The notes under the pieces: model-generated
Seen by the model: only the letters and a program-made list of their open reading frames with translations
Told to the model about the DNA's origin: nothing
The model's database searches: none
Made by a program: the position numbers and the translations under genes
Shown here: positions 25,359-33,294 of the stretch, in pieces
How positions within the stretch are numbered: the stretch's first letter is position 1
Layout of the letters: the number at the start of each line of letters is the position of its first letter
Assembly (NCBI RefSeq): GCF_000427885.1
Contig: NZ_ATYW01000002.1
Coordinates: 81,073-145,072 of the forward strand
Direction of reading: 5' to 3'
DNA from: Glycomyces tenuis DSM 44171
GTDB lineage: Bacteria > Actinomycetota > Actinomycetes > Mycobacteriales > Micromonosporaceae
DNA: 64,000 bases

Positions 25359-25737
25359 CGCGCGCCCTCTGGGCCCAGGCGTCCGCGCCGCCCGGCGGGG
25401 CGCCGACGTCCATCGACGGCAGGGCCCGCCGGGCCGCCTCCTGCGACCGCTCCGCGTATTCGAGCCGGGCCCGGTCCAGGGTGTCCAGGATGAGGTGGGG
25501 GAGGGTGCCCCGCAGGCGGACCGCCCTGGCCTCCAGGTCGACCCGGTCGAGCCCGCCGTCGGTGTCGAGCGTGACGGTCACCATGCCGTCGTCGCTGGTG
25601 ACCGAGACGGGCTCCCCGAGGACATCGGCCTCGGCCGCCTCCAGCCTGGCGAGTTCGCCCTCCGTCCGCTCCAGGAGCTGTTCGAGGTCGGCGAACACCT
25701 CTTCGGGCGTGCGCCTGCCCGCTGTGCCGTCGCTCAC
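25345..25737 (-). CDS. YbaB/EbfC-like small protein
   Basis: This 130-residue protein has an N-terminal helix (TPEEVFADLEQLLERTEGELARLEAAEADVLG), a beta hairpin with DDGMVTVTLDTDGGLDRVDLEARAVRL, and a C-terminal helix (HLILDTLDRARLEYAERSQEAARRAL). This is the YbaB tweezer fold plan. YbaB proteins dimerise and bind DNA; in actinomycetes, divergent copies recur beside WXG/ESX-type genes. The GTG start overlaps the stop of the preceding gene (GTGA). Its stop lies inside the next gene. Confidence 0.72.
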   Translation of the reverse strand: MSDGTAGRRTPEEVFADLEQLLERTEGELARLEAAEADVLGEPVSVTSDDGMVTVTLDTDGGLDRVDLEARAVRLRGTLPHLILDTLDRARLEYAERSQEAARRALPSMDVGAPPGGADAWAQRARDGRG

Positions 25738-26003
25738 GGCCGTTCCCCCTTCGCCATGTCGGCGGCGATCCGGCGGACCCGCTCGTCGGCCCGCGCCGTT
25801 CCGTCCTTCATGGTGCGTGTGACGAGCTCGGCCAGTTCCTCGGCCGAGAGCCGGTAGGCCCGGTCGGCTATCGCCAGGTCCTCGAAGGCCCCGCCCGGTC
25901 CGGCGATGAGCCGCACCAGCCCTTCGGGGTCCTCCACCGGCACTCGCACCGCCTGGACTTCCTGCTGCATCGCTTCGATTCGTCTTTGGACGTCTTGGAA
26001 CAC
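25734..26003 (-). CDS. short YbaB/EbfC-like protein
   Basis: This 89-residue protein starts at a GTG after GGAGGA. A helical N-terminus (DVQRRIEAMQQEVQAVRVPVED) is followed by a short beta pair (LVRLIAGPGGAFEDLAIADRAYRL) and a C-terminal helix (EELAELVTRTMKDGTARADERVRRIAADMAKGE). The architecture is the same as the neighbouring gene, so the two may heterodimerise. It is first in a three-gene operon with overlapping ends, ending in the membrane protein at 24171-25358. Confidence 0.7.
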   Translation of the reverse strand: MFQDVQRRIEAMQQEVQAVRVPVEDPEGLVRLIAGPGGAFEDLAIADRAYRLSAEELAELVTRTMKDGTARADERVRRIAADMAKGERP

Positions 26004-26089
26004 GGTTCCTCCGCGCGCTCGGGTACCCGACGCGCACCATGGTCTCATGTTCCCTTCCCGGGCCGGAACAACGGCGAGCGAGGCTCGGG

Positions 26090-26740
26090 TCAGCGGCCGC
26101 GCGGATGCAGCAGGCCTCGCCGGTAGGCCGCGCCCACCGCGGCGGCGCGGTCGTTGACCTCGAGTTTCGCGTAGATGTGCGTCAGGTGGGTCTTGACGGT
26201 GGCTTCGCTGATGAACAGCTCGGCGGCGGCCTCGCGGTTGCTGTGGCCCTTCGCGATGAGCGCCAGCACCTCGAGTTCGCGTTCGCTCAGCGGCCCGGCG
26301 GCCTCGGCGGCGGGGCGCCGGACCCGCTCCATCAGGACCGACGCGACCGACGGCGCCAGGACCGTCCGGCCCTCGTGGGCGGCGCGTATGGCGCGCCGCA
26401 GCTCCTCGGGGGAGGCGTCCTTGAGCAGGTAGCCGCTCGCGCCGGCCTCGATCGCGGGCAGCACGTCCGTGTCGGTGTCGTAGGTGGTCAGCACCAGCAC
26501 CTTCGAGGCGACGCCCCGCTCGGCGAGCGTCCTGATGGCGGTGACGCCGTCGGTCCCGGGCATGCGCAGGTCCATGAGGACGACGTCCGGCCCGATCGCC
26601 GCGGCCCGGTCCACGGCCTCCCGGCCGTCGGCGGCCTCGCCGACGACCTCGATGTCCTCGGTCCGCGCGAACATGCCGCGCAGCCCGTCGCGCACCACGG
26701 GGTGGTCGTCGGCGATGAGGAGCCTGATCGGATCAGGCAT
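26090..26740 (-). CDS. NarL/LuxR-type response regulator
   Basis: This 216-residue regulator has a receiver domain with LLIADDHPVVRDGL, the phosphoacceptor Asp in VVLMDLRMPG, the switch Thr in VLVLTTYD and Lys in GYLLKDASP. It is followed by a LuxR helix-turn-helix at about 150-210 (LSERELEVLALIAKGHSNREAAAELFISEATVKTHL). The start overlaps the kinase gene by eight bases. With the kinase, permease and ATPase upstream it forms an exporter operon with its own two-component control. Confidence 0.95.
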   Translation of the reverse strand: MPDPIRLLIADDHPVVRDGLRGMFARTEDIEVVGEAADGREAVDRAAAIGPDVVLMDLRMPGTDGVTAIRTLAERGVASKVLVLTTYDTDTDVLPAIEAGASGYLLKDASPEELRRAIRAAHEGRTVLAPSVASVLMERVRRPAAEAAGPLSERELEVLALIAKGHSNREAAAELFISEATVKTHLTHIYAKLEVNDRAAAVGAAYRRGLLHPRGR

Positions 26741-27989
26741 CGGCCACCGCCGCGGGGACGGCCGGGACGCTGGCGGAGATCACCGTGCCGCGCCCGGACT
26801 CGGACTCGATCGACAGGCTCCCGGCGATGCGGCCCACCCGCTGCCGCATCGCGGACAGGCCGTAGCCGTGCTTCGCGCCGGCCTTGGCGCGGCCCGGTTC
26901 GAAGCCGAGGCCGTCGTCGCGGACGTCGAGCGCCAACTGGTCCTCCATATAGGTGAGCGTGATGCCGACGCGGCCCGCCTCGGCGTGCTTGGCGACGTTC
27001 GTCAGCGCCTCCTGGGCGATGCGCAGCAGCGTCACCTCGACTTCAGGGTGCATCGGCTTGGCCTCCCCCGAGGTGGACACCTCGACCGGCACCTCGTGGG
27101 ACTGCGACCACCTCGCCGACAGCTCCTCCAGTGCCTCGGACAGCTGGGAGGTCTCCAGCGTCGGCGGCCCGATGGCCCGGACGGTCCGCCTGGCCTCGGC
27201 GAGGCTGTCGCGGGCCAGATCCGCGGCGCTGTCGAGGTGGCGGCGGCGCTCGGTCTCGTCGCCGCTGCTGTCGGCGGCGTGGAGCTGCGCGATGATGCCC
27301 GCGAGCCCCTGCGCCACCGTGTCGTGGATGTCCCGGGCCATCCGCTGGCGCTCGTCGAGGACGCCGGCCTCCCTGGCCTGGGCGAGCAGCTGCATGTGGA
27401 GTCCGGCGTTCTCCTCCAGGGCGAGCTCGCGGGCCTTGAGCGCCTCATGGCGTTCGGCGTTGAGCCGCTCCATCTTCTCGGTGAGCTGGAAGCCCCAGCT
27501 GATCGCGACGGTCTGGACCGCGACGACGATGAGGTAGATCGTCACGTTCTCGACACTGACCTCGCCGATGATGGGGGAGTTGACCACGACGGCCGCCGCC
27601 CCCAGCCCGAGCGGCAGCATCCACGCCGGCCGGAGCAGGCCGGCGTGGAAGAACCCGGTGACGATGAAGACGAAGTAGAGCATGTCGCGGCTCACCAGCA
27701 CGGCGCCGAGCGCGATCATCACGAAGAAGTAGACCGCCATCCGCGTCGGGGAGGCGTCCTCCTTCGACGGGATGCGGGTGAACATGGCGTACACCCATGC
27801 GGCGGTGACGGCGACGAGGCCGAGCGTGACGAGATGCGAACGGAGCGGCGGCTCGGAGACCAGCAGGCTCAACGCGGCGCTGAAAGCCAGGGTCGCGTAC
27901 GGCATCCACTCGATGGTCCGGCCGTAGAGGCGGTCGAGGCTGGAGTGCCGCTCCGCGATCTCGTCAGCGGTCCGCGACTTCTGCTCCAT
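26733..27989 (-). CDS. NarL-type sensor kinase (HisKA_3)
   Basis: This 418-residue membrane kinase has about six N-terminal helices up to residue 160 with almost no external loop. A coiled linker (LTEKMERLNAERHEALKARELALEENAG) follows. The HisKA_3 box has His in RQRMARDIHDTVAQGLAGII, and the ATPase domain has the N box EALTNVAKHAEAG, DDGLGFEPG and HGYGLSAMRQR. This kinase type commonly sits with drug-exporting ABC transporters. GGAG lies about ten bases before the ATG. Confidence 0.94.
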   Translation of the reverse strand: MEQKSRTADEIAERHSSLDRLYGRTIEWMPYATLAFSAALSLLVSEPPLRSHLVTLGLVAVTAAWVYAMFTRIPSKEDASPTRMAVYFFVMIALGAVLVSRDMLYFVFIVTGFFHAGLLRPAWMLPLGLGAAAVVVNSPIIGEVSVENVTIYLIVVAVQTVAISWGFQLTEKMERLNAERHEALKARELALEENAGLHMQLLAQAREAGVLDERQRMARDIHDTVAQGLAGIIAQLHAADSSGDETERRRHLDSAADLARDSLAEARRTVRAIGPPTLETSQLSEALEELSARWSQSHEVPVEVSTSGEAKPMHPEVEVTLLRIAQEALTNVAKHAEAGRVGITLTYMEDQLALDVRDDGLGFEPGRAKAGAKHGYGLSAMRQRVGRIAGSLSIESESGRGTVISASVPAVPAAVADA

Positions 27990-27995
27990 GATCCG

Positions 27996-28730
27996 TCACT
28001 CCCATTTGAACAGCCGGGCCGAGAGCGCTCCGACCACCAGCGCGGTCGCGCCCATGACGAGCAGCTGCACTGCTGAGGGGGCGGTGCCGCTCCAACTGTC
28101 GAGGAGCGCCTGCACCCCCGGCGGCGTGTAGTCGCCGATGGTGGCGACCGCCTCCGGCAGCATGAACCTCGGCAGGTACACGCCGCCGAAGAACATGATG
28201 AGCATGAAGATCACCATCGCGACGCCGGTGGCCGTCCTGCCGGTCGGGGCCACCGCCGCCACCAGCATACCGAGCGAGAAGACCGCGGCCATGCCGAGGA
28301 CGAAGGCGATCGCGAAGCCCAGCGGGTGCTCCGGCATCGGCACGTCGTAGGCGATCCGGGCGACCGCCATGAGGAGCAGGGCGGAGACGAGGGCCGCCAC
28401 GAGGTTGACGAGCAGTTGCGCGAACAGGAGCTTGCCAGGGTGCACCGGCGTGGTCCGCATGCGCCGCAGCACGCCCCGTTCCCGGTATGTCGCCATGATC
28501 ACCGGCAGGTTCGTCAGGCCGATCACCCCCACGGACACGACCAGCAGGGACGGCGCGAAGTAGTCGATGAAGCGGACGCCGCCGAAGTCCTCGGAGGATT
28601 CCCGTAGCTCGGGGATGATGCCGAGTGCGATCAGGACGACGGTGGGCAGCGTGAGGCCGAGGATCAGCGACGTGCGATCGCGGGCGTACAGCCGGGCCTC
28701 GGTCTGGATCAGTTTCGCGAGTGATGACAT
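27996..28730 (-). CDS. ABC-2 type permease
   Basis: This 244-residue protein has six helices and the ABC-2 family features. The N-terminal amphipathic start SLAKLIQTEARLYARDRTSLILGLTLPTVVLIALGI is followed by the cytosolic segment ERGVLRRMRTTPVHPGKLLFAQLLVN and the motif FFGGVYLPRFMLPEAVATIGDYTPPGVQ. It pairs with the ATPase encoded ten bases upstream to make a half-exporter of the DrrAB or linearmycin/daunorubicin type. GGAGACC precedes the ATG. The substrate is not known, but antibiotic or lipid export is usual for this class. Confidence 0.92.
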   Translation of the reverse strand: MSSLAKLIQTEARLYARDRTSLILGLTLPTVVLIALGIIPELRESSEDFGGVRFIDYFAPSLLVVSVGVIGLTNLPVIMATYRERGVLRRMRTTPVHPGKLLFAQLLVNLVAALVSALLLMAVARIAYDVPMPEHPLGFAIAFVLGMAAVFSLGMLVAAVAPTGRTATGVAMVIFMLIMFFGGVYLPRFMLPEAVATIGDYTPPGVQALLDSWSGTAPSAVQLLVMGATALVVGALSARLFKWE

Positions 28731-28740
28731 CAGAGGTCTC

Positions 28741-29649
28741 CTAGTGCTCGAGGGACTTGCCGGTGATGGCGACGAAGGCGTCGTCGAGGCTGAGCTGCTC
28801 GACGCGCAGCTCGGCGGCGACGATGTGGTGGCGCGCCAGGACGGAGGTGACCGCCTGGAGCAGGTTGCCGCGCCCGGTGACCACCACTTGCGGGCCGCTG
28901 CGGGCGATCTCGGCGACCTCGGGCAGCTCGAGCAGCAGCGCGTCGGGGAACGGCGCCGAAGGGCGGAAGCGGACGCGCTGCTCGTCGCTGACGCCGGCGG
29001 TGAGCCCGCCGGGGGTGTCGAGGGCGACGACCTTGCCGGAGTCGATGATGGCGAGCCGGTCGCAGAGCCGCTCGGCCTCGTCCATGAAGTGGGTGACGAG
29101 GATGATCGTGACCCCCGAGTCGCGGACCTGCTCGATGAGGTCCCAGGTGTCGCGCCGCGCCTGCGGGTCCAGGCCGGTGGTGAGTTCGTCGAGCACGGCC
29201 ACCCGCGGGGCGCCGACCAGCGCCAGCGCGATCGAGAGGCGCTGCTGCTGCCCGCCGGAGAGCTTGCCGAAGGGCGTCTTGCGCTTGGCGCCCAGGCCGA
29301 GCGAGTCGATGAGCCGGTTCGGGTCGGCGCGCCGCCGGTAGAAGGACCCGTAGAGGTCCAGGGCCTCGTCGACGCGGAGCTTGTCGGGCAGTCGGCTCTC
29401 CTGGAGCTGGCTGCCGAGGATCTGCTTGAGCTCCGGGCCGTCCTTCTCGGGGTCGAGCCCCATGACCGAGATCGAGCCGGAGTCGCGCTCGCGCAGGCCC
29501 TCGATGCATTCGACGGTGGTGGTCTTGCCCGCGCCGTTGGGGCCGAGGATTCCGAAGATCTCCCCTTCCTCCACTGTGAACGAGACGCCGTCGACGGCCC
29601 TGAAGCTGCCGTAGCTCTTGACCAGGTCTCTGACTTCTATGAACGCCAT
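28741..29649 (-). CDS. ABC transporter ATP-binding subunit, DrrA type
   Basis: This 302-residue ATPase has Walker A GPNGAGKTT, Q-loop LGSQLQES, signature LSGGQQQRLSIALAL, Walker B VAVLDELTTGLDP (Leu in place of the usual Pro after DE) and the switch His in LVTHFMDEAERL. A C-terminal region of about 80 residues is typical of DrrA-like exporters. The ATG at 29649 follows AGGGAGG. It is first gene of a four-gene operon (ATPase, permease, kinase, regulator) and probably autoregulated through that regulator. Confidence 0.95.
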   Translation of the reverse strand: MAFIEVRDLVKSYGSFRAVDGVSFTVEEGEIFGILGPNGAGKTTTVECIEGLRERDSGSISVMGLDPEKDGPELKQILGSQLQESRLPDKLRVDEALDLYGSFYRRRADPNRLIDSLGLGAKRKTPFGKLSGGQQQRLSIALALVGAPRVAVLDELTTGLDPQARRDTWDLIEQVRDSGVTIILVTHFMDEAERLCDRLAIIDSGKVVALDTPGGLTAGVSDEQRVRFRPSAPFPDALLLELPEVAEIARSGPQVVVTGRGNLLQAVTSVLARHHIVAAELRVEQLSLDDAFVAITGKSLEH

Positions 29650-29774
29650 GTCGGCCTCCCTGCTTCGTGTGGATTCCACACTCGCAGGGCGGGCGGGCGG
29701 CGGCATCGCTCGAAGGTCGGAGGAAGCGGTTGATCCCGCCGGTCAACCGATCGGCGGATGCGGGTCCGGAGGCG

Positions 29775-30749
29775 CTACCCGAGCCGCTCGCGCAGGAAGC
29801 CGACGATCCGGTCCCGCGCGGCCCTGGCCTGCGGCACCAGGCCCGGCATGCTGATGAAGGCGTGCCCGGCCCGCGGGTGCTCGCTCAGACGCGCGGGCGT
29901 CCCGGCCTCGTTCAGCCGCTCGGCGTACACGCGCCCGTGGTCGGCGATCGGATCGAGCACCGGCACCACCACCAGCGCCGGAGGCAGCCCGCTCAGGTCC
30001 TCGGCGTACAGCGGCGACACCGCTCCGGCGTCCGCGCCCTCCGGGACGGCCAGCCGCCGGAACAGCTCCAAGCGCTCCGCGGTCAGCGTCGGGCTGTCGG
30101 CGTGCTCGCTCACCGAGGCGTAGTCGAGCGCCGTCGACGTCAGGTCGACGCACGGGTTGACCAGCACCTGCGCCCGCAGCGGCAGCGCGGCGTCCCGCGC
30201 CCGGATCGCGGCCAGAGCCGCGATCAGGGCCCCGGCGCTCTCGCCGAAGACGGCGGCCCGCGCCGGATCGACGCCCCATTCCCCGGCGTGCTTCACGATG
30301 TGGCGCAGCACGTCCCAGCCGTCGTCGACGGCCGCCGACATCGGGACGTCGAAGGAGACGAGCCGGTGCTCGACCGAGACGACCACGGCGGGCAGCCGGG
30401 CCGCGACGTGGCTGGCGACCCAGTCGCACTGCGCGGCCGTGCCCGCGAATCCGCCGCCGTGCACGTGGACCACGAGCGGCAGCGCGCCGCCGCTCCGGCG
30501 CGGCGGCCGGTGGACCCGCACCGGGACCGCCCGGTCGGGCAGCTCCACCCGCCGCCAGTCGATCGCGACCCCGCGGGCCGGGAATCCGATGAACGGCCGC
30601 ATCACGCCGGAGGCCGCCAGGCGGTTCTGCGCCTCACTGGCGGCGGCCAGCTCCTCGGGCGTCACCGTCGACGGGTCCGGTTCCCTCCGCAGCCCGTACA
30701 GCAGCCGGACGCCCAGCGGCGGCCGCTGGGCGCGAGTGGTGGCGCTCAT
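29775..30749 (-). CDS. HSL-family (family IV) esterase/lipase
   Basis: This 324-residue alpha/beta hydrolase is of the hormone-sensitive lipase group, recognised by the oxyanion motif VHVHGGGFAGT, the nucleophile elbow VFGESAGALIAAL, the acid Asp in VPVLDPIADHGRVYAERL and the His in AGHAFISMPGL. Cytosolic. A strong AAGGAGGAGCC precedes the ATG. It is divergent from a TetR gene with palindromes between, so it is likely induced by a small ester or aromatic compound recognised by that TetR. Confidence 0.93.
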   Translation of the reverse strand: MSATTRAQRPPLGVRLLYGLRREPDPSTVTPEELAAASEAQNRLAASGVMRPFIGFPARGVAIDWRRVELPDRAVPVRVHRPPRRSGGALPLVVHVHGGGFAGTAAQCDWVASHVAARLPAVVVSVEHRLVSFDVPMSAAVDDGWDVLRHIVKHAGEWGVDPARAAVFGESAGALIAALAAIRARDAALPLRAQVLVNPCVDLTSTALDYASVSEHADSPTLTAERLELFRRLAVPEGADAGAVSPLYAEDLSGLPPALVVVPVLDPIADHGRVYAERLNEAGTPARLSEHPRAGHAFISMPGLVPQARAARDRIVGFLRERLG

Positions 30750-30782
30750 GGCTCCTCCTTCATCAGGGTTTCGCTACTCCAA

Positions 30783-30812
30783 GTATCGATACCGAAGGTA
30801 GCATAATTGCTA
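30783..30812. promoter_or_regulatory. paired palindromes, candidate TetR operators
   Basis: GTATCGATAC (30783-30792) and TAGCATAATTGCTA (30799-30812) are both perfect palindromes. They lie in the 73-bp gap between the esterase and the TetR gene. The second immediately precedes the TATCGT -10-like hexamer of the TetR gene. Confidence 0.6.
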
Positions 30813-30822
30813 TCGTGGTGCC

Positions 30823-31398
30823 ATGCCTCGAGCGAGCACGCCCGCCAGACGACCCGGACGCCCCCGCGCCAGCATCGACGCCGCCGTCTTCGCCGCGACG
30901 CTGAACACGGTCCGGGAGCTCGGCTACGCGGGCGCGACGATGGACCGCATCGCCGCGGCGGCCGGGGTCGCGAAGACGACGATCTACCGCCGGTGGCTCT
31001 CCAAGGGAGCGCTGATCGTGGACTGCCTCCTCGACGCCTTCGGCCCGCTCCCACTGGAAGGCGACGACCGCGAGGCGATCCTGTCCTCGGCGATCCGCTG
31101 GGGCGCGGCGAAGATCGGCGAGCCCGGCGTCGGCGCGGCCTTCGCGGGCGTGTTCACCGACGCCGTCAACGACCCCGCCCTCAGGCGGCTCCTCGCCGAA
31201 CGGTTCCAGGCCCCCTACCTGCGCGCGCTCAAGGAGGCCGTCGACGAGCCGGAGCGCCGCCTCCTGTTCGTCATCGACGTCGTCGTCGGCACGCTGCTCC
31301 ACCGCATGGGCATGACCGGAGCGCCGATGGCCGAGGCCGACGTCGACGACCTGGTCGAGATGGTCACGCGCGAACTGCGGGCGCCGCACCCCGAGTGA
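30823..31398 (+). CDS. TetR-family transcriptional regulator
   Basis: This 191-residue regulator has the helix-turn-helix LNTVRELGYAGATMDRIAAAAGVAKTTIYRRWLSKGALIVDCL and a TetR_C_16-like helical domain. The ATG has TATCGT exactly six bases upstream and no ribosome binding site, so its mRNA is probably leaderless. The palindromes just upstream suggest autoregulation and control of the divergent esterase. Confidence 0.93.
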   Translation: MPRASTPARRPGRPRASIDAAVFAATLNTVRELGYAGATMDRIAAAAGVAKTTIYRRWLSKGALIVDCLLDAFGPLPLEGDDREAILSSAIRWGAAKIGEPGVGAAFAGVFTDAVNDPALRRLLAERFQAPYLRALKEAVDEPERRLLFVIDVVVGTLLHRMGMTGAPMAEADVDDLVEMVTRELRAPHPE

Positions 31399-31436
31399 GG
31401 GACCGGGCCGCGACCGAACCGCCGCCGCCCCCGGCC

Positions 31437-32324
31437 TCAGCGCCGTCCGATCGCGTCCGCGCCGCCCTCCGCCAGCCAGTCCTCCAGCGTCCGCAGGCCC
31501 GGGTGGAGCCGCCGCAGGGCCGGGATGTCGGCCTTCCAGGCGTGCCCGGCCTCGTGCAGCTCCCAGGTCTGGACGATCTCCTCGCCGAGCGCCTTCGCCT
31601 CCTCGGCGGTGACGCGCTCATAGCGCACCTCCGCGCCGATCGCCGCGCCGACCGCCGCGGCGGCCTCGACCGGCGTCGGGGCGTCGCCGGCCAGTTCGAG
31701 CGTCTCGCCGTCGTAGCGGTCGGGGTCGGCGAAGGCCAGGGCGGCGAAGACCGCGATGTCGGCGACGGCGATGACCTGCATCGGCCGGTCGGCGCGGAAC
31801 AGGTGCCGGTGGACGCCGCCGTGGATGCCGTCCACCGGCGTGTCGGTGAACAGGTAGTTCTCCATGAACCTGACCGGGCGCAGCACGGTGTGCCGCATGC
31901 CGCTGCCCCGCAGCGCCGCCTCGATGCGCTCCTTGCCGGCGGTGCCGGGGATCGTCGGCCCCGTCGTGGTGGCGATCGAGGTGAAGACGACGTGCTCGAC
32001 GCCCGCGCCGCGCGCCGCCTCGATCAGCCGCTCGCCGCGCTCGGCCTCGAGGTCGACGTCCCAGCCGTCCGGCCGGAAAGCGGCGGGCGGGACCGCGAAG
32101 ACGCCGCCGACGCCCGCCACGGCGTCCGCCAGCGTCTCGGGGCGGTCGAAGTCGGCGCGCACCAGCGCGGCACCGGCCTCCGCCAGCGCGCGGGCCGCCG
32201 CGCTCGCCGGGTCGCGCACCATCGCGCGGACCGCCCGGCCCTCGTCCAGCAGCCGCCTCGCGGTGGCGCCGCCCTGCTTGCCGGTGGCGCCGGTGACCAG
32301 GATGGGCTTGTCGTGAGCAGTCAT
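31437..32324 (-). CDS. NmrA/HSCARG-like NAD(P)-binding protein
   Basis: This 295-residue protein is an atypical short-chain dehydrogenase-fold protein. It shows the dinucleotide motif ILVTGATGKQGGATARRLLDEG, an Arg after the second strand (AMVRDPAS), and an NmrA-type middle (GVEHVVFTSIATTTGPTIPG, then TVLRPVRFMENYL). Such proteins act as redox sensors or as quinone or ketone reductases (QOR2, HSCARG). AGGAAGAGGAC precedes the ATG. It is divergent from a TetR gene across a short gap holding an inverted repeat, a likely control site. Confidence 0.9.
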   Translation of the reverse strand: MTAHDKPILVTGATGKQGGATARRLLDEGRAVRAMVRDPASAAARALAEAGAALVRADFDRPETLADAVAGVGGVFAVPPAAFRPDGWDVDLEAERGERLIEAARGAGVEHVVFTSIATTTGPTIPGTAGKERIEAALRGSGMRHTVLRPVRFMENYLFTDTPVDGIHGGVHRHLFRADRPMQVIAVADIAVFAALAFADPDRYDGETLELAGDAPTPVEAAAAVGAAIGAEVRYERVTAEEAKALGEEIVQTWELHEAGHAWKADIPALRRLHPGLRTLEDWLAEGGADAIGRR

Positions 32325-32353
32325 GTCGTCCTCTTCCTTGACGCGGATAGAAT

Positions 32354-32369
32354 CGGGTCGGCTGACCCG
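32354..32369. promoter_or_regulatory. inverted repeat between NmrA-like and TetR genes
   Basis: CGGGTC and GACCCG are separated by four bases (GGCT), placed 30 bp from the NmrA-like start and about 60 bp before the TetR start. Candidate operator of the TetR protein. Confidence 0.5.
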
Positions 32370-32430
32370 CTTCGCCACGCTAGAACCCGCTGCCGGGCCC
32401 ATCAAGCCCGCGGACGAGAGGATTCGTAAC

Positions 32431-33204
32431 GTGCCCGTCCAAGACGCCTCCGAACGCTCGCGCGCCGACGCGCGCCGCAACCGGGCCAGAGTCCTCGACG
32501 CCGCGCGCCGGGCCTTCGCCCGGGAAGGCGCCGCCGTGTCGCTGGGGGAGATCGCCCGCCGCGCCGGCGTGGGCGCCGGCACGGTCTACCGGCACTTCCC
32601 GACCAAGGAGTCCCTGTTCGAAGCGGTCATGTCGCAGCGGATCGAGGGCCTGGTGCGCCTGGCCGAGACCTACGGCGACGCCGAGGACCCCGGAGCGGCG
32701 TTCTTCGACTTCGTCACGAAGGTGATCACCTCGGCGCCGGACAACAAGCTCCTGTGCGAGCTGCTCGACGCCGAGGACGGCTGGCCCCGCGCGGCCCTGC
32801 TGAGCTCGGGCCGCCGCTTCGAGGCCGCGCTGCGGTCCCTGCTGGCGGCCGCCCAGCGCGACGGCGCGGTCCGGCCCGAGCTCGACGAGGCCGACGTGCA
32901 GCTGCTGTTCACCGGCTGCGTCGCCATGCAGCGCCTGCAGAAGGACCCGAGCCGCCTCGCGCCGATGACCGCCCTCGCGATCGCGGCGCTGCGGCCGGGC
33001 GAGGCGGTGACGAATCCCGCGAACGACCGCAAGATCCGTGACGAATCAGCCGGCGCGGCCGAGAACCGTAACGCCGCTCGTCCGGTCTGCGGCGCCTGCG
33101 GCAGGCCGCTCGCGACGGCCGGGCCCGGCCGCCCCGCCCGCTATTGCAGTGCGGCGTGCCGCCAGCGGGCCTACCGCAGGCGGCGCGGCGCGGCGGCGAA
33201 GTGA
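32431..33204 (+). CDS. TetR-family regulator with a C-terminal Cys-rich tail
   Basis: This 257-residue protein has an N-terminal TetR helix-turn-helix (VLDAARRAFAREGAAVSLGEIARRAGVGAGTVYRHFPTKESLFE). A helical domain reaches about residue 195. An extra tail follows, in which Cys 220 and Cys 223 (CGAC) are followed by Cys 239 and Cys 243 (YCSAAC) and an Arg-rich end, QRAYRRRRG. The tail looks like a small zinc-binding knuckle of the kind found alone or fused in other actinobacterial proteins. The GTG at 32431 is chosen for the GAGAGG upstream. It probably represses the divergent NmrA-like gene; the tail could add a metal or redox input. Confidence 0.87.
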   Translation: MPVQDASERSRADARRNRARVLDAARRAFAREGAAVSLGEIARRAGVGAGTVYRHFPTKESLFEAVMSQRIEGLVRLAETYGDAEDPGAAFFDFVTKVITSAPDNKLLCELLDAEDGWPRAALLSSGRRFEAALRSLLAAAQRDGAVRPELDEADVQLLFTGCVAMQRLQKDPSRLAPMTALAIAALRPGEAVTNPANDRKIRDESAGAAENRNAARPVCGACGRPLATAGPGRPARYCSAACRQRAYRRRRGAAAK

Positions 33205-33294
33205 TGCCGGCCCGGCCTGGTGGCCCAGGTGGACGGAACCACCGTGGCGGTGATTGCCTTCGGCATCGCCGACGACCGAGTCGGGCACGTCCGG

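Noticed and set aside
26019-26030. TCGGGTACCCGA palindrome before the YbaB operon as an operator
   Set aside because: It is a perfect 12-mer, but no local DNA-binding regulator is linked to it and short GC palindromes are frequent here.
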